Of a stretch of DNA of 64,000 bases, positions 19,849 to 29,945 are shown piece after piece. The translations under genes and the position numbers were made by a program. The notes below the pieces were generated by a model, which saw nothing but the letters and a program-made list of their open reading frames with translations, ran no database searches and had not been told where the DNA came from. Source of the stretch: Xenorhabdus japonica (GTDB lineage Bacteria > Pseudomonadota > Gammaproteobacteria > Enterobacterales > Enterobacteriaceae); assembly GCF_900115195.1 (NCBI RefSeq), contig NZ_FOVO01000008.1, positions 1 to 64,000 on the forward strand. The letters run 5' to 3'. The number at the start of each line of letters is the position of its first letter. Position 1 is the first letter of the stretch.

Positions 19849-22491
19849 TCAATTCGCTTTTGCTGCCTCCTGAGATTTGCCCTGTTCTGTGAATTCACAA
19901 CCATAAAAAGAATCTAACAGTAGTTGTTTCAGTTCAGAAATTAATGGATAACGTGGGTTAGCACCAGTGCATTGATCATCAAATGAATCTTCTGCGAGTT
20001 TGTCTATTTTGGCCAGGAAGTCAGCCTCTTGCACACCTGTCTCACGAATTGACGCTGGGATGTTTAGTTGAGATTTCATTTCTTCTAGCCAAGCTAATAG
20101 TTTTTCAACTTTGACAGCTGTACGATCACTTGATGTGGTTAACCCCAAATGGTCTGCAATTTCCGCATAGCGACGTCGCGCTTGTGGGCGGTCATATTGG
20201 CTGAATGCAGTTTGTTTTGTCGGGTTATCGTTAGCGTTGTAGCGAATCACGTTACAAATTAACAGCGCATTAGCTAAACCATGTGGGATATGAAACTCAG
20301 AACCCAGTTTATGAGCCATGGAGTGACATACTCCCAAGAATGCATTAGCAAAGGCAATACCGGCTATAGTGGCTGCATTATGGACACGTTCACGGGCAAC
20401 GGGGTTTTTGGCACCTTCGTGATAACTGGCAGGCAGAAAATCTTTCAGTAGCTTTAATGCTTGCAATGCCTGACCATCAGAATATTCATTGGCTAAAACA
20501 GAAACATAGGCTTCCAGTGCGTGGGTCACTGCATCCAGACCACCAAAAGCACATAGAGATTTTGGCATATTCATGACTAGGTTTGCGTCGACGATCGCCA
20601 TATCGGGGGTCAGTGCGTAGTCTGCCAAAGGGTATTTCTGTCCGGTTATATCATCGGTTACAACCGCAAAAGGGGTTACTTCTGAACCTGTACCTGAAGT
20701 GGTGGTAATGGCAATCATTTTAGCTTTCACACCCATTTTCGGGAACTTATAGATACGTTTGCGGATATCCATAAATCGCAAAGCCAGTTCTTCAAAATGT
20801 GTTTCGGGATGCTCATACATCACCCACATAATTTTGGCAGCATCCATGGGGGAACCACCGCCAAGGGCAATAATGACATCAGGTTTAAACAGATGCATTT
20901 GTTCAGCGCCTTTGCGGACGATGCTCAGTGTTGGATCTGCTTCGACTTCAAAAAATACTTCGGTTTCAACGCCATAAGATTTCAAGACATTAATAACCTG
21001 ATCGGCATAGCCGTTATTGAACAAGAAACGATCGGTTACAATAAAGGCGCGTTTGGTGCCATCGGTCGCGACTTCTTCCAATGCGATGGGCAAAGAACCG
21101 CGTCGGAAATAGATTGATTTTGGAAGTTTGTGCCACAACATATTCTCGGCTCTTTTGGCGACGGTTTTCGTATTGATCAGGTGTTTTGGTCCAACATTTT
21201 CAGAAATAGAATTACCACCCCAAGAACCACAACCCAGTGTCAGAGAAGGGGACAGCTTAAAATTATACAAATCGCCGATACCGCCTTGAGATGCAGGCGT
21301 GTTGATCAAAATACGCGCGGTCTTCATTTTATTGCCAAAGTATTTAATGCGTTCCGCCTGATTATCTTGTTCGGTATAGAGGCATGAAGTGTGTCCAATA
21401 CCTCCCATTTCAACCAATTTCTCGGCTTTTTCGACAGCATCTTCAAAGTTTTTTCCTCGGTACATGGCAAGCAATGGTGATAATTTTTCATGGGCAAAGG
21501 GTTCTGCTTCATCTATCAGAGTAACTTCACCGATAAGAATTTTAGTATTTTCAGGTACATCGATACCAGCCATTTCAGCAATTTTTGTTGCTGGCTGACC
21601 AACAATTGCTGCATTTAAGTTACCATTTTTCAAAATAACGTCTTGAACGGCTTTTAGCTCTTTGCCCTGAAGAAGATATCCACCGTGAGTTGAAAACCGT
21701 TCACGGACTTGTGCATACACAGAATCAACGACGATGACTGATTGTTCTGAAGCACAAATCACACCATTATCAAACGTCTTAGACATCAGGATGGATGCGA
21801 CAGCGCGTTTGATATCTGCTGATTCATCAATCACGACAGGGGTATTACCTGCACCAACACCAATCGCGGGTTTACCTGAGCTATAGGCTGCTTTTACCAT
21901 GCCTGGGCCACCTGTTGCCAGAATAAGATTAATATCAGGGTGGTGCATTAAGGCATTTGAAAGCTCAACGGAAGGTTCATCTATCCAACCGATGATATCC
22001 TTTGGTGCGCCTGCTTCAATTGCTGCGTTTAAGACGATTGAAGCCGCTCTGTTGGTTGCTTTTTTGGCGCGTGGATGAGGAGAAAAAATAATACCATTAC
22101 GGGTTTTCAGGCTGATAAGCGCTTTAAAAATTGCGGTAGATGTTGGGTTTGTTGTTGGAACAATACCGCAAATTAAGCCAATAGGTTCAGCAATAGTAAT
22201 GGTACCGAAAGTATTATCTTCAGATAAGATACCGCAAGTTTTATCATCTTTATAAGCATTATAGATATATTCAGAAGCAAAGTGGTTTTTGATCACTTTA
22301 TCTTCCACAATTCCCATACCAGATTCGGATACAGCTAATTTAGCTAATGGAATACGGGCATCAGCAGCAGCAAGAGCTGCCGCTCGGAAAATTCGGTCAA
22401 CTTGCCCCTGAGAAAAATTAGCAAATTCATGTTGGGCTTTTTTTACGCGAGCAACTAATTCATTGAGTTCTGAGATCTGAGTTACAGCCAT
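19849..22491 (-). CDS. adhE: Bifunctional acetaldehyde-CoA / alcohol dehydrogenase
   Basis: Reduces acetyl-CoA to acetaldehyde and then ethanol, regenerating NAD+ in fermentation. The 880 residues contain an N-terminal aldehyde dehydrogenase domain with the catalytic Cys246 in DNGVICASEQ, and a C-terminal iron-dependent alcohol dehydrogenase with GGGSPMDAAK and the iron-ligand region HSMAHKLGSEFHIPHGLANA. The length fits enteric AdhE, which forms spirosomes. A CAGGAG site precedes the ATG. The leader carries a perfect 20-bp inverted repeat and a CRP-like site lies farther upstream. Confidence 0.98.
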   Translation of the reverse strand: MAVTQISELNELVARVKKAQHEFANFSQGQVDRIFRAAALAAADARIPLAKLAVSESGMGIVEDKVIKNHFASEYIYNAYKDDKTCGILSEDNTFGTITIAEPIGLICGIVPTTNPTSTAIFKALISLKTRNGIIFSPHPRAKKATNRAASIVLNAAIEAGAPKDIIGWIDEPSVELSNALMHHPDINLILATGGPGMVKAAYSSGKPAIGVGAGNTPVVIDESADIKRAVASILMSKTFDNGVICASEQSVIVVDSVYAQVRERFSTHGGYLLQGKELKAVQDVILKNGNLNAAIVGQPATKIAEMAGIDVPENTKILIGEVTLIDEAEPFAHEKLSPLLAMYRGKNFEDAVEKAEKLVEMGGIGHTSCLYTEQDNQAERIKYFGNKMKTARILINTPASQGGIGDLYNFKLSPSLTLGCGSWGGNSISENVGPKHLINTKTVAKRAENMLWHKLPKSIYFRRGSLPIALEEVATDGTKRAFIVTDRFLFNNGYADQVINVLKSYGVETEVFFEVEADPTLSIVRKGAEQMHLFKPDVIIALGGGSPMDAAKIMWVMYEHPETHFEELALRFMDIRKRIYKFPKMGVKAKMIAITTTSGTGSEVTPFAVVTDDITGQKYPLADYALTPDMAIVDANLVMNMPKSLCAFGGLDAVTHALEAYVSVLANEYSDGQALQALKLLKDFLPASYHEGAKNPVARERVHNAATIAGIAFANAFLGVCHSMAHKLGSEFHIPHGLANALLICNVIRYNANDNPTKQTAFSQYDRPQARRRYAEIADHLGLTTSSDRTAVKVEKLLAWLEEMKSQLNIPASIRETGVQEADFLAKIDKLAEDSFDDQCTGANPRYPLISELKQLLLDSFYGCEFTEQGKSQEAAKAN

Positions 22492-22515
22492 AAAAATTAC
22501 TCCTGATAAACGTTA

Positions 22516-22620
22516 AATTTTTTAAGGTAATTAGCTGTAAGATGATTAAGTTATCAAATAATATTATGAGATTAATCGTTTGGATTTAATCGTGAATACC
22601 GCTAATTACCTTAAAAAATT
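22516..22620 (-). repeat. Perfect 20-bp inverted repeat in the adhE leader
   Basis: Arms at 22516-22535 and 22601-22620 are exact reverse complements (left arm starts AATTTTTTAAGG) separated by 65 bases. If transcribed, they form a long stem ending 25 bases before the adhE start codon. E. coli adhE mRNA is known to need RNase III for translation, so an RNase III substrate is a reasonable reading. Confidence 0.8.
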
Positions 22621-22705
22621 GCTTAATAAAATAATTGATATGTGAATAGTTTTTTTCCTTGATATTTTAGATTGAATCCAGCTTACCATTTACAGACTTT
22701 TATAT

Positions 22706-22721
22706 TGTGATTTAGATCACG
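22706..22721 (-). promoter_or_regulatory. CRP-like binding site upstream of adhE
   Basis: TGTGA-TTTAGA-TCACG matches the CRP consensus half-sites with the correct 6-base spacer and one mismatch. It lies about 215 bases upstream of the adhE start, between adhE and the ychE relic. Confidence 0.55.
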
Positions 22722-22806
22722 AAAACATCAAGCTGACTCAATTCAGCTATTGTATTTGGAATAATGAATTGGGTTGATATTTAGGTGGTTTTAAATTTTT
22801 ATTTAA

Positions 22807-23028
22807 CCCAAGAGATACAATTTATTAACTTTTGCTTTTTGCTGCTGGTTGTTACTCCGCTCAGCATCTTTGTTGGTAAAATTTTTGGGACAAACCGGCA
22901 TTAATGTGATTACTCGAATTATGGAGTTATTGTTAATGTCGCTGGGTGTTGAGTTTATTGTCACTGGAGTAAAAACTTTGTTTCTGGATTACTGTGATAT
23001 AACAAAGATAACTTATGTATTTATTTAA
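22807..23028 (+). pseudogene. ychE: Relic of ychE (MarC family membrane protein), C-terminal third
   Basis: An open stretch of 73 codons flanked by stops reads FAFCCW, then LVKFLGQTGINVITRIM and LLLMSLGVEFIVTGVK. It matches the end of E. coli YchE (FALCCW, LVRVLRQTGINVITRIM, LLLMALGIEFIVTGIK). The first ~140 residues are missing, there is no start codon with an SD, and a few codons after the match are non-homologous. Its place between adhE and oppA on the plus strand is exactly that of ychE in E. coli. Confidence 0.85.
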
Positions 23029-23609
23029 TCTATTAATGTAATAAGGCAAAATTTTATACTTAAACTGAAAGTATATTAAACAAAGATTAACTAATAAATA
23101 ACCAATTAAAGTGTGATGGGTCAATAACATCATTTCTGCGTAATTTCTTCGAAGTCATTGTTTATATTTTATTCCTTTTTAGTTTGTACTTTCCTCAAAA
23201 TAATACTGTGATTTTTCACACTATTTTGTTTTTTATAACCTTACCTGCTTGGTGGCTTGTTTCATTGTTTTGTGATGAAGGTGGACTTTTACTCTGCAGT
23301 GATTGCATTTTGTTAAAATAATGTTTATTTTCTATTTCGATAGAATTTCATAAATATCGCCTTGAGGTAATAGAATAAATCTACTGTTATCAATAGGTTA
23401 CATTAATTATGTGAATGAATTGTATACAAGGTTAATGAATTGCCTTAATGTTTTAATAAATTTATTATAAAAATTATATAACAATTATTATGTGGTCATA
23501 GTTTTTTAGTGGGGTTAATTACCATTTGTTAACGTGATAAGTAACTTATTAGAGTTAGTAGATTAAAAACGATTTATTTGCTGTTTATAATTTGGAGCGA
23601 AAACGAAAA
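23029..23609 (+). promoter_or_regulatory. Upstream region of the opp operon
   Basis: About 580 bases of very AT-rich DNA between the ychE relic and oppA1. It must carry the opp promoter and leader. In E. coli oppA is repressed by Lrp and by the GcvB sRNA; no such site could be assigned by eye. Confidence 0.4.
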
Positions 23610-25250
23610 ATGAGAAAAAAAACATCAAAGTTGGGTTGGTTGATTTCGAGTATCGTTTTATTATCTTTTCCTGCTGTACAGGGCATTGCTGCGACTATTC
23701 CTGCAGGAGTGACACTAGCCGAAAAACAAGAAGTCACCGTTAACAATGGGGTTGAAGTTACTTCATTGGATCCGCATAAAGTTGAAGGTAATCCAGAAAC
23801 TGCCATTATCCGCAATTTGTTGGAAGGGTTGGTAACCACTGAGTCAAATGGTGAAACTGTGCCTGGCGTAGCAGAAAGATGGGAAAATGAAGGTTATAAA
23901 GTATGGACATTCTATTTACGTGACGATGCCAAATGGAATGATGGCAAGCCTGTTACTGCGCAGGATTTTGTCTACAGTTGGCGTCGTCTCGCCGATCCAA
24001 GCACAGGGTCACCCTATGCCAGTTATTTACAATATGCCTATGTTCAGAATGTTGACGATATTCTGAAAGGCATAAAGTCACCAGAACAGTTGGGCGTTAA
24101 GGCACTGGATGATCGTCGTTTCCAAATCACACTTAGTCAGGCGGTTCCTTATCTGGTCGATATGTTGAGCCATACAGCAGTAAAACCCGTCAGACAGGAT
24201 GTTGTTGAAAAATGGGGTAATAAGTGGACATTGCCAGAAAATTATATTGGTAATGGAGCTTATATATTGAAAGATTGGGTGGTCAATGAACGAATTATTC
24301 TAACGCGTAATTCTCAGTACTGGAACAATAAAGAAACCGTCATTGAAAAAGGTATTTTTCTGCCTATTGTCTCAGGAGTGAGTGATGTTAACCGTTATCG
24401 TAGTGGGGAAGTGGATATTACTAACAATGCCATTCCTCCTGATCTGTATCAAAAAATGAAACGGGATATTCCTGATCAATTAAAAACTTCACCTTACCTG
24501 TGTACGTTCTACTACGAAATCAATAATCAGAATCCGTTGTTTAAAGATAAGCGGGTACGTGAAGCCATAAAACTGAGTCTTGATCGGGATATTATAACGG
24601 AAAGAATCATGGGGCAGGGGCAAATCCCCGCGTATGGTTTTACCCCAACTTATATTGGTGGTGGCTTGACCCTCAAGCCGGAATGGGTAAGTTGGACACA
24701 GGAACAGCGCAATCAGCGGGCAAGGGAATTGTTGAAAGAAGCTGGTTTTAATGCCAGTAATCCTCTTAAATTTGCTTTGTTGTACAACACATCAGAACAA
24801 AATAAACAACAAGCTATCGCTGCGGCTTCTATGTGGCAAAAAAATATTGGTGCGAAGGTCACTTTGCAAAATCAGGAGTGGAAAACCTCTCTCCAGAACC
24901 GTCATCAAGGAAATTATGATGTCGCGAGGGCGACATGGTGTGGCGATTATAACGAACCCTCTTCTTTCTTGAATATATTGTTGTCAAGTAGCAGCAACAA
25001 TACCACTTTTTATCAAAGTACCGATTTTGATGATTATCTTAATCAGGCTCTTATTGCTAAAGACAACTCTACACGTAAGGAACTTTATCAGTTGGCTGAA
25101 GCTCAGCTTGATAAAGATTCAGGATTAATACCGGTTTATTACCGTGTCAGTGTGCGCCTCATTCGCCCCACGGTTGGGGGAATGACAGGAAAAGATCCGC
25201 TGGATTATATCGATTTAAAGAATTTATATATTAAAATGGTGAATAATTAA
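23610..25250 (+). CDS. oppA1: Periplasmic oligopeptide-binding protein, copy 1
   Basis: Solute-binding protein delivering peptides to OppBCDF. I start at the ATG at 23610, 12 bases after GGAG; the longer frame would use TTG. The 546-residue precursor has a signal peptide ending near GIAA (about 1-26). Family motifs are EVTSLDPHKVEG, WTFYLRDDAKWNDGKPVTAQDFVYSWRRL, and the LCTFYYEIN segment. It is followed by a second oppA with clear sequence identity along its length, so this is a tandem duplication. Differences in the peptide pocket could broaden ligand range, by inference. Confidence 0.95.
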   Translation: MRKKTSKLGWLISSIVLLSFPAVQGIAATIPAGVTLAEKQEVTVNNGVEVTSLDPHKVEGNPETAIIRNLLEGLVTTESNGETVPGVAERWENEGYKVWTFYLRDDAKWNDGKPVTAQDFVYSWRRLADPSTGSPYASYLQYAYVQNVDDILKGIKSPEQLGVKALDDRRFQITLSQAVPYLVDMLSHTAVKPVRQDVVEKWGNKWTLPENYIGNGAYILKDWVVNERIILTRNSQYWNNKETVIEKGIFLPIVSGVSDVNRYRSGEVDITNNAIPPDLYQKMKRDIPDQLKTSPYLCTFYYEINNQNPLFKDKRVREAIKLSLDRDIITERIMGQGQIPAYGFTPTYIGGGLTLKPEWVSWTQEQRNQRARELLKEAGFNASNPLKFALLYNTSEQNKQQAIAAASMWQKNIGAKVTLQNQEWKTSLQNRHQGNYDVARATWCGDYNEPSSFLNILLSSSSNNTTFYQSTDFDDYLNQALIAKDNSTRKELYQLAEAQLDKDSGLIPVYYRVSVRLIRPTVGGMTGKDPLDYIDLKNLYIKMVNN

Positions 25251-25371
25251 CCAATATCACAGGGTATTGTCTTGCTGTAAACAAAATAGTTATTTTTGCA
25301 CGCGGATAATAACCATCCCAATGTGTGGATATGACTTTAATGGGTCAGATGATTTCAAGTGGAGTAATAAG

Positions 25372-27012
25372 ATGATAAACACAACAAAGAAAAAACTTGC
25401 TATTGGCATTACGGTAGCGCTAAGCATGATGATGGGGCAGTCCTTTGCAGCGCAAGTGCCCGCTGGCGTGCAACTTGCGGACGCTGCAAAACAGGTGTTA
25501 GTCCGCAATAATGGCTCTGAACCCCAATCATTGGATCCACATAAAATTGAAGGTGTGCCTGAATCCAACATCGCACGTGATTTGTTTGAAACTCTGGTGA
25601 TAAATGAACCTGATGGTAAAATTATACCGGGAGTTGCAGAAAGTTGGGAAAATAAGGATTTTAAGGTTTGGACGTTTCACTTACGTAAAGATGCAAAATG
25701 GTCTAATGGTGACCCTGTCACTGCACAGGATTTTGTTTACAGCTGGCGTCGTGTAACAGATCCAAATACTGCATCTCCTTATGCAAGTTTTCTTCAATAT
25801 GCTCACATTCTTAATGTTGACGATATCATCAGAGGTAAACAAAAGCCGGAAACATTGGGTATCAAAGCATTGGATGATCATACGTTAGAATTAACACTCA
25901 GCGAGCCTGTACCTTATTTAGTCAGATTACTTGTCCATACAAGTACATCACCGGTCCATCGTGGAACCGTAGAAAAATATGGCGAGAGGTGGACACAACC
26001 ACACAATTTTGTTGGCAATGGCGCTTATAAACTGAAGAGTTGGGTAATCAATGAACGCCTTATCTTCGAACGTAGCCCAACTTATTGGGATAATAAAAAC
26101 ACGGTCATTAATCAAGTTACTGTCCTGCCTATTTCCTCTGAAGTTACTGACGTTAATCGCTATCGGGCTGGCGAAATCGAGATGAGCTATGACAACTTGC
26201 CGATTGAATTATTCCAGAAATTGAAAAAAGAGATCCCTGAACAACTACGTGTTAACCCGAAATTGTGCACTTACTACTACGAAATTAATAACGAAAGGCC
26301 ACCATTTAACGATCCACGAGTACGTACTGCACTGAAGCTGGGTATGGATAGCGATCTTATGACTAATAAGGTGAAAAATCAGGGGGATATACCAGCTTAT
26401 GGATATACACCACCCTATATCGCCGATTTTAAAGATGAAAAACCAGACTGGTATGCTAAATTGAATCAGCCACAGCGTAATGTAGAAGCGAAAAAACTTT
26501 TATCTGAAGCTGGATTTACTAAAGAGAATCCCCTGAAAATTAAGCTACTGTACAACACTTCCGATCTGCATAAAAAGTTAGCCATTGCCGCCGCTTCCGT
26601 TTGGAAAAAGAATATCGGTATTGACGTTTCCCTCGAAAATCAGGAATGGAAAACTTTCCTTGATTCCCGTCATCAGGGTAATTATGACATTGCCCGTGCC
26701 GGATGGTGTGCTGATTATAATGAAGCCTCTACCTTCTTGAATCCCATGTTATCTGATAGTAGTAACAATACTGCTCACTATAAGAGTAAAGAATTTGATG
26801 CATTAATGAAACAATCACTCCAAGTAAAAACTGATAAAGAACGAGCTGAAGTTTATGCCAAAGCTAATGCTCAATTGGATAAAGATTCTGCGATTGTTCC
26901 AATCTATTACTATACAAATACTCGTTTATTAAAACCTTATATTGGTGGTTATACCGGAAAGGATCCATTAGATAATTTCCATACCAAAGATCTATACATA
27001 ATAAAACATTAG
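25372..27012 (+). CDS. oppA2: Periplasmic oligopeptide-binding protein, copy 2
   Basis: Second oligopeptide-binding protein, also 546 residues with the start at 25372, which has GGAG 7 bases upstream. The signal peptide MINTTKKKLAIGITVALSM ends near QSFA. It shares SLDPHKIEG, WTFHLRKDAKWSNGDPVTAQDF and LCTYYYEIN with copy 1. It lies 121 bases after copy 1 and 81 bases before oppB, and is likely within one transcription unit, although both gaps could carry promoters. Tandem oppA1-oppA2 is known from Xenorhabdus nematophila. Confidence 0.95.
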   Translation: MINTTKKKLAIGITVALSMMMGQSFAAQVPAGVQLADAAKQVLVRNNGSEPQSLDPHKIEGVPESNIARDLFETLVINEPDGKIIPGVAESWENKDFKVWTFHLRKDAKWSNGDPVTAQDFVYSWRRVTDPNTASPYASFLQYAHILNVDDIIRGKQKPETLGIKALDDHTLELTLSEPVPYLVRLLVHTSTSPVHRGTVEKYGERWTQPHNFVGNGAYKLKSWVINERLIFERSPTYWDNKNTVINQVTVLPISSEVTDVNRYRAGEIEMSYDNLPIELFQKLKKEIPEQLRVNPKLCTYYYEINNERPPFNDPRVRTALKLGMDSDLMTNKVKNQGDIPAYGYTPPYIADFKDEKPDWYAKLNQPQRNVEAKKLLSEAGFTKENPLKIKLLYNTSDLHKKLAIAAASVWKKNIGIDVSLENQEWKTFLDSRHQGNYDIARAGWCADYNEASTFLNPMLSDSSNNTAHYKSKEFDALMKQSLQVKTDKERAEVYAKANAQLDKDSAIVPIYYYTNTRLLKPYIGGYTGKDPLDNFHTKDLYIIKH

Positions 27013-27093
27013 GAATTAGCGGATGATCCGGTTTGGTCATCCGCTTGTCAGATAATTAAAAGCCATGGTTTGGTTAAACAATAGGAACGGGCA

Positions 27094-28014
27094 ATGCTAA
27101 AATTTATTTTACGCCGCTGCTTAGAGGCGATCCCGACACTTTTTATACTTATTACTATTTCGTTTTTTATGATGCGGCTTGCACCGGGCAGCCCGTTTAC
27201 AGGGGAAAGGAAGCTACCGCCAGAAGTTATGGCAAATATTGAAGCGAAATATCATCTGAATGACCCTATCTATAAACAATATTTCAATTATTTAATCCAG
27301 CTTTCCAAAGGGGATTTTGGTCCTTCATTCAAATATAAAGACTACAGTGTAAATGATCTGGTTGCAGAAGCTTTGCCTGTTTCTGCTAAATTGGGATTTG
27401 CAGCCTTTGTTATGGCAGTAATATTCGGAGTCAGTGCAGGGGTTATTGCCGCATTGAACCAGAATACAAAATGGGACTACACGGTGATGGGGTTTGCCAT
27501 GACAGGGGTTGTGATACCCAGTTTCGTGGTTGCCCCCTTATTAGTTTTAATATTCGCCATTACATTAAAATGGTTACCGGGAGGAGGCTGGAATGGTGGA
27601 GCGCCTAAATATATGCTCTTGCCTATGGTTGCACTTTCCCTCTCCTATATTGCCAGTATCTCCCGTATTACCCGTGGTTCTATGATCGAAATCTTACACT
27701 CCAACTTTATTCGTACTGCACGAGCGAAGGGCTTGCCATTGCGGAAGATTATTTTCCGTCACGCACTAAAACCCGCTTTATTGCCAGTTATTTCTTATAT
27801 GGGTCCAGCATTCGTCGGCATCATTACCGGTTCTATGGTTATTGAAACTATTTTCGGTTTGCCGGGGTTGGGGCAATTGTTTGTTAATGGCGCATTAAAC
27901 CGTGATTACTCACTGGTACTTAGTTTAACGATTTTGGTGGGGGGCTTGACAATTATGTTTAATGCCATTGTTGATGTGCTATATGCCGTTATTGATCCGA
28001 AAATTCGTTACTAA
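27094..28014 (+). CDS. oppB: Oligopeptide ABC transporter permease OppB
   Basis: Inner-membrane permease of the Opp importer. The 306 residues have about six membrane helices starting with KFILRRCLEAIPTLFILITISFF and the EAA loop RTARAKGLPLRKIIFRHALKPALLPV, which contacts the ATPases. The length equals E. coli OppB. oppC begins 14 bases after its stop. Confidence 0.98.
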   Translation: MLKFILRRCLEAIPTLFILITISFFMMRLAPGSPFTGERKLPPEVMANIEAKYHLNDPIYKQYFNYLIQLSKGDFGPSFKYKDYSVNDLVAEALPVSAKLGFAAFVMAVIFGVSAGVIAALNQNTKWDYTVMGFAMTGVVIPSFVVAPLLVLIFAITLKWLPGGGWNGGAPKYMLLPMVALSLSYIASISRITRGSMIEILHSNFIRTARAKGLPLRKIIFRHALKPALLPVISYMGPAFVGIITGSMVIETIFGLPGLGQLFVNGALNRDYSLVLSLTILVGGLTIMFNAIVDVLYAVIDPKIRY

Positions 28015-28028
28015 GACTGGAGCACGCA

Positions 28029-28937
28029 ATGTTACTGAATAAAAAAAATAGCGAAGCTCTGGAAAATTTTTCTGAGCAGCTGGAAATTGAAGGCCGCAGT
28101 TTATGGCAGGATGCACGCCGTCGTTTTATACATAACAAGGCGGCGATTACGAGTTTATGTATTCTATTCCTGATCACATTATTTGTAATTTTAGCCCCGA
28201 TGCTGTCTCAATTTGCTTATGATGACACTGATTGGAATATGATGACGATGTCGCCAGATTTTGAATCCAAACACTATTTCGGCACTGACTCATCGGGACG
28301 TGATTTGTTAGTTCGTATAGCTATTGGCGGACGTATTTCATTAATGGTCGGAATTGCTGCAGCTTTGATTGCCGTGTTATTCGGTACCCTATATGGTGCA
28401 ACGTCAGGTTATCTCGGCGGCAAAATTGACATGGTCATGATGCGTTTGTTGGAGATCCTTAATTCTTTCCCATTCATGTTCTTCGTTATCCTTCTGGTTA
28501 CTTTCTTCGGTCAAAACATCTTGTTAATTTTCGTTGCAATAGGCATGGTGTCGTGGCTGGACATGGCGCGTATTGTCCGTGGTCAGACATTGAGTTTAAA
28601 ACGCAAGGAGTTCATTGAAGCCGCGTTGGTTGGTGGGGTTTCTACCCGTCATATCGTTTTGCGTCATATCGTGCCAAATGTATTGGGTGTTGTAGTGGTT
28701 TATGCTTCATTGCTCGTTCCCAGTATGATCCTGTTTGAATCGTTTTTGAGCTTCCTTGGTTTGGGAACTCAGGAACCACTCAGCAGTTGGGGAGCTTTGT
28801 TAAGTGATGGTGCCAACTCAATGGAAGTAGCTCCGTGGTTACTGTTATTTCCGGCAGGCTTTCTGGTAATGACCCTGTTTTGTTTTAACTTTATTGGTGA
28901 CGGCCTGCGAGATGCCCTCGACCCGAAAGACCGTTAA
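28029..28937 (+). CDS. oppC: Oligopeptide ABC transporter permease OppC
   Basis: Second membrane subunit, 302 residues. It has an N-terminal cytoplasmic segment, a first helix near 38-60, FGTDSSGRDLLVRI typical of DppC/OppC proteins, and the EAA loop EAALVGGVSTRHIVLRHIVPN. A GGAG-type site precedes the start; oppD begins 9 bases after the stop. Confidence 0.98.
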   Translation: MLLNKKNSEALENFSEQLEIEGRSLWQDARRRFIHNKAAITSLCILFLITLFVILAPMLSQFAYDDTDWNMMTMSPDFESKHYFGTDSSGRDLLVRIAIGGRISLMVGIAAALIAVLFGTLYGATSGYLGGKIDMVMMRLLEILNSFPFMFFVILLVTFFGQNILLIFVAIGMVSWLDMARIVRGQTLSLKRKEFIEAALVGGVSTRHIVLRHIVPNVLGVVVVYASLLVPSMILFESFLSFLGLGTQEPLSSWGALLSDGANSMEVAPWLLLFPAGFLVMTLFCFNFIGDGLRDALDPKDR

Positions 28938-28946
28938 GGAGAGCCT

Positions 28947-29945
28947 ATGAATAGCGTAGAAACTTCGAAAAATGTTGAATCACTCTTATCGGTAAAAGAC
29001 CTGAATGTAGTATTCAGCACTCCTGATGGCAATGTGACTGCCGTGAACAAATTGAATTTTGACTTACAGGCCGGCGAAACACTGGGGATCGTGGGAGAAT
29101 CTGGTTCAGGTAAATCACAGACGGCGTTTGCATTAATGGGGTTATTGGCCAGTAACGGTTCTGTCAGTGGTTCTACCACCTTTAATGGACGAGAAATCCT
29201 CAATCTGAAAGAAAAAGAATTGAACCGGATGCGGGCAGAAGAGATCTCAATGATATTCCAAGATCCCATGACTTCTCTAAATCCTTATATGCAGGTGGGT
29301 GATCAATTAATAGAAGTATTGATGTTGCATAAAAATATGGGTAAAAGTGAGGCTCTTGACGAATCCATCCGCATGCTGGATGCCGTTAAGATGCCGGAAG
29401 CGCGTAAGCGCATGAAAATGTACCCGCATGAGTTTTCTGGTGGTATGCGTCAACGAGTCATGATTGCAATGGCACTATTGTGTCAACCTAAGCTGTTGAT
29501 TGCTGATGAACCAACAACTGCATTGGACGTAACAGTTCAGGCACAGATCATGACGTTGCTCAACGAGCTGAAAAAAGAGTTTAATACTGCCATCATCATG
29601 ATTACCCATGACTTGGGTGTGGTTGCCGGCATTTGTGACAAAGTATTAGTCATGTATGCAGGGAGAACAATGGAATATGGTACGGCGCGTGATGTATTTT
29701 ACCATCCTACACATCCATACTCGATCGGGTTATTGAATGCTGTTCCTCGTCTGGATGGCGATGAAGAAGCATTGGAAACAATTCAAGGTAATCCTCCTAA
29801 CTTATTGCGTTTGCCAAAGGGATGCCCATTCCAGCCACGTTGCCAATTTGCTACTGAGCGTTGTGCTTGTGAGGAACCACAGTTGGAAAAATTTGGCATG
29901 GGGCGCTTGCGTGCCTGCTTTAAACTCCAGGAGGAATTAGTATGA
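28947..29945 (+). CDS. oppD: Oligopeptide ABC transporter ATPase OppD
   Basis: ATPase subunit of 332 residues. Walker A GESGSGKSQTA, signature FSGGMRQRVMIAMAL, Walker B LLIADEPTTALDVT and the switch His in MITHDLG are present. The C-terminal oligopeptide-transporter extension contains the cysteine cluster CPFQPRCQFATERC, a [4Fe-4S]-type motif common in this subfamily. Its stop overlaps the oppF start by four bases. Confidence 0.98.
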   Translation: MNSVETSKNVESLLSVKDLNVVFSTPDGNVTAVNKLNFDLQAGETLGIVGESGSGKSQTAFALMGLLASNGSVSGSTTFNGREILNLKEKELNRMRAEEISMIFQDPMTSLNPYMQVGDQLIEVLMLHKNMGKSEALDESIRMLDAVKMPEARKRMKMYPHEFSGGMRQRVMIAMALLCQPKLLIADEPTTALDVTVQAQIMTLLNELKKEFNTAIIMITHDLGVVAGICDKVLVMYAGRTMEYGTARDVFYHPTHPYSIGLLNAVPRLDGDEEALETIQGNPPNLLRLPKGCPFQPRCQFATERCACEEPQLEKFGMGRLRACFKLQEELV

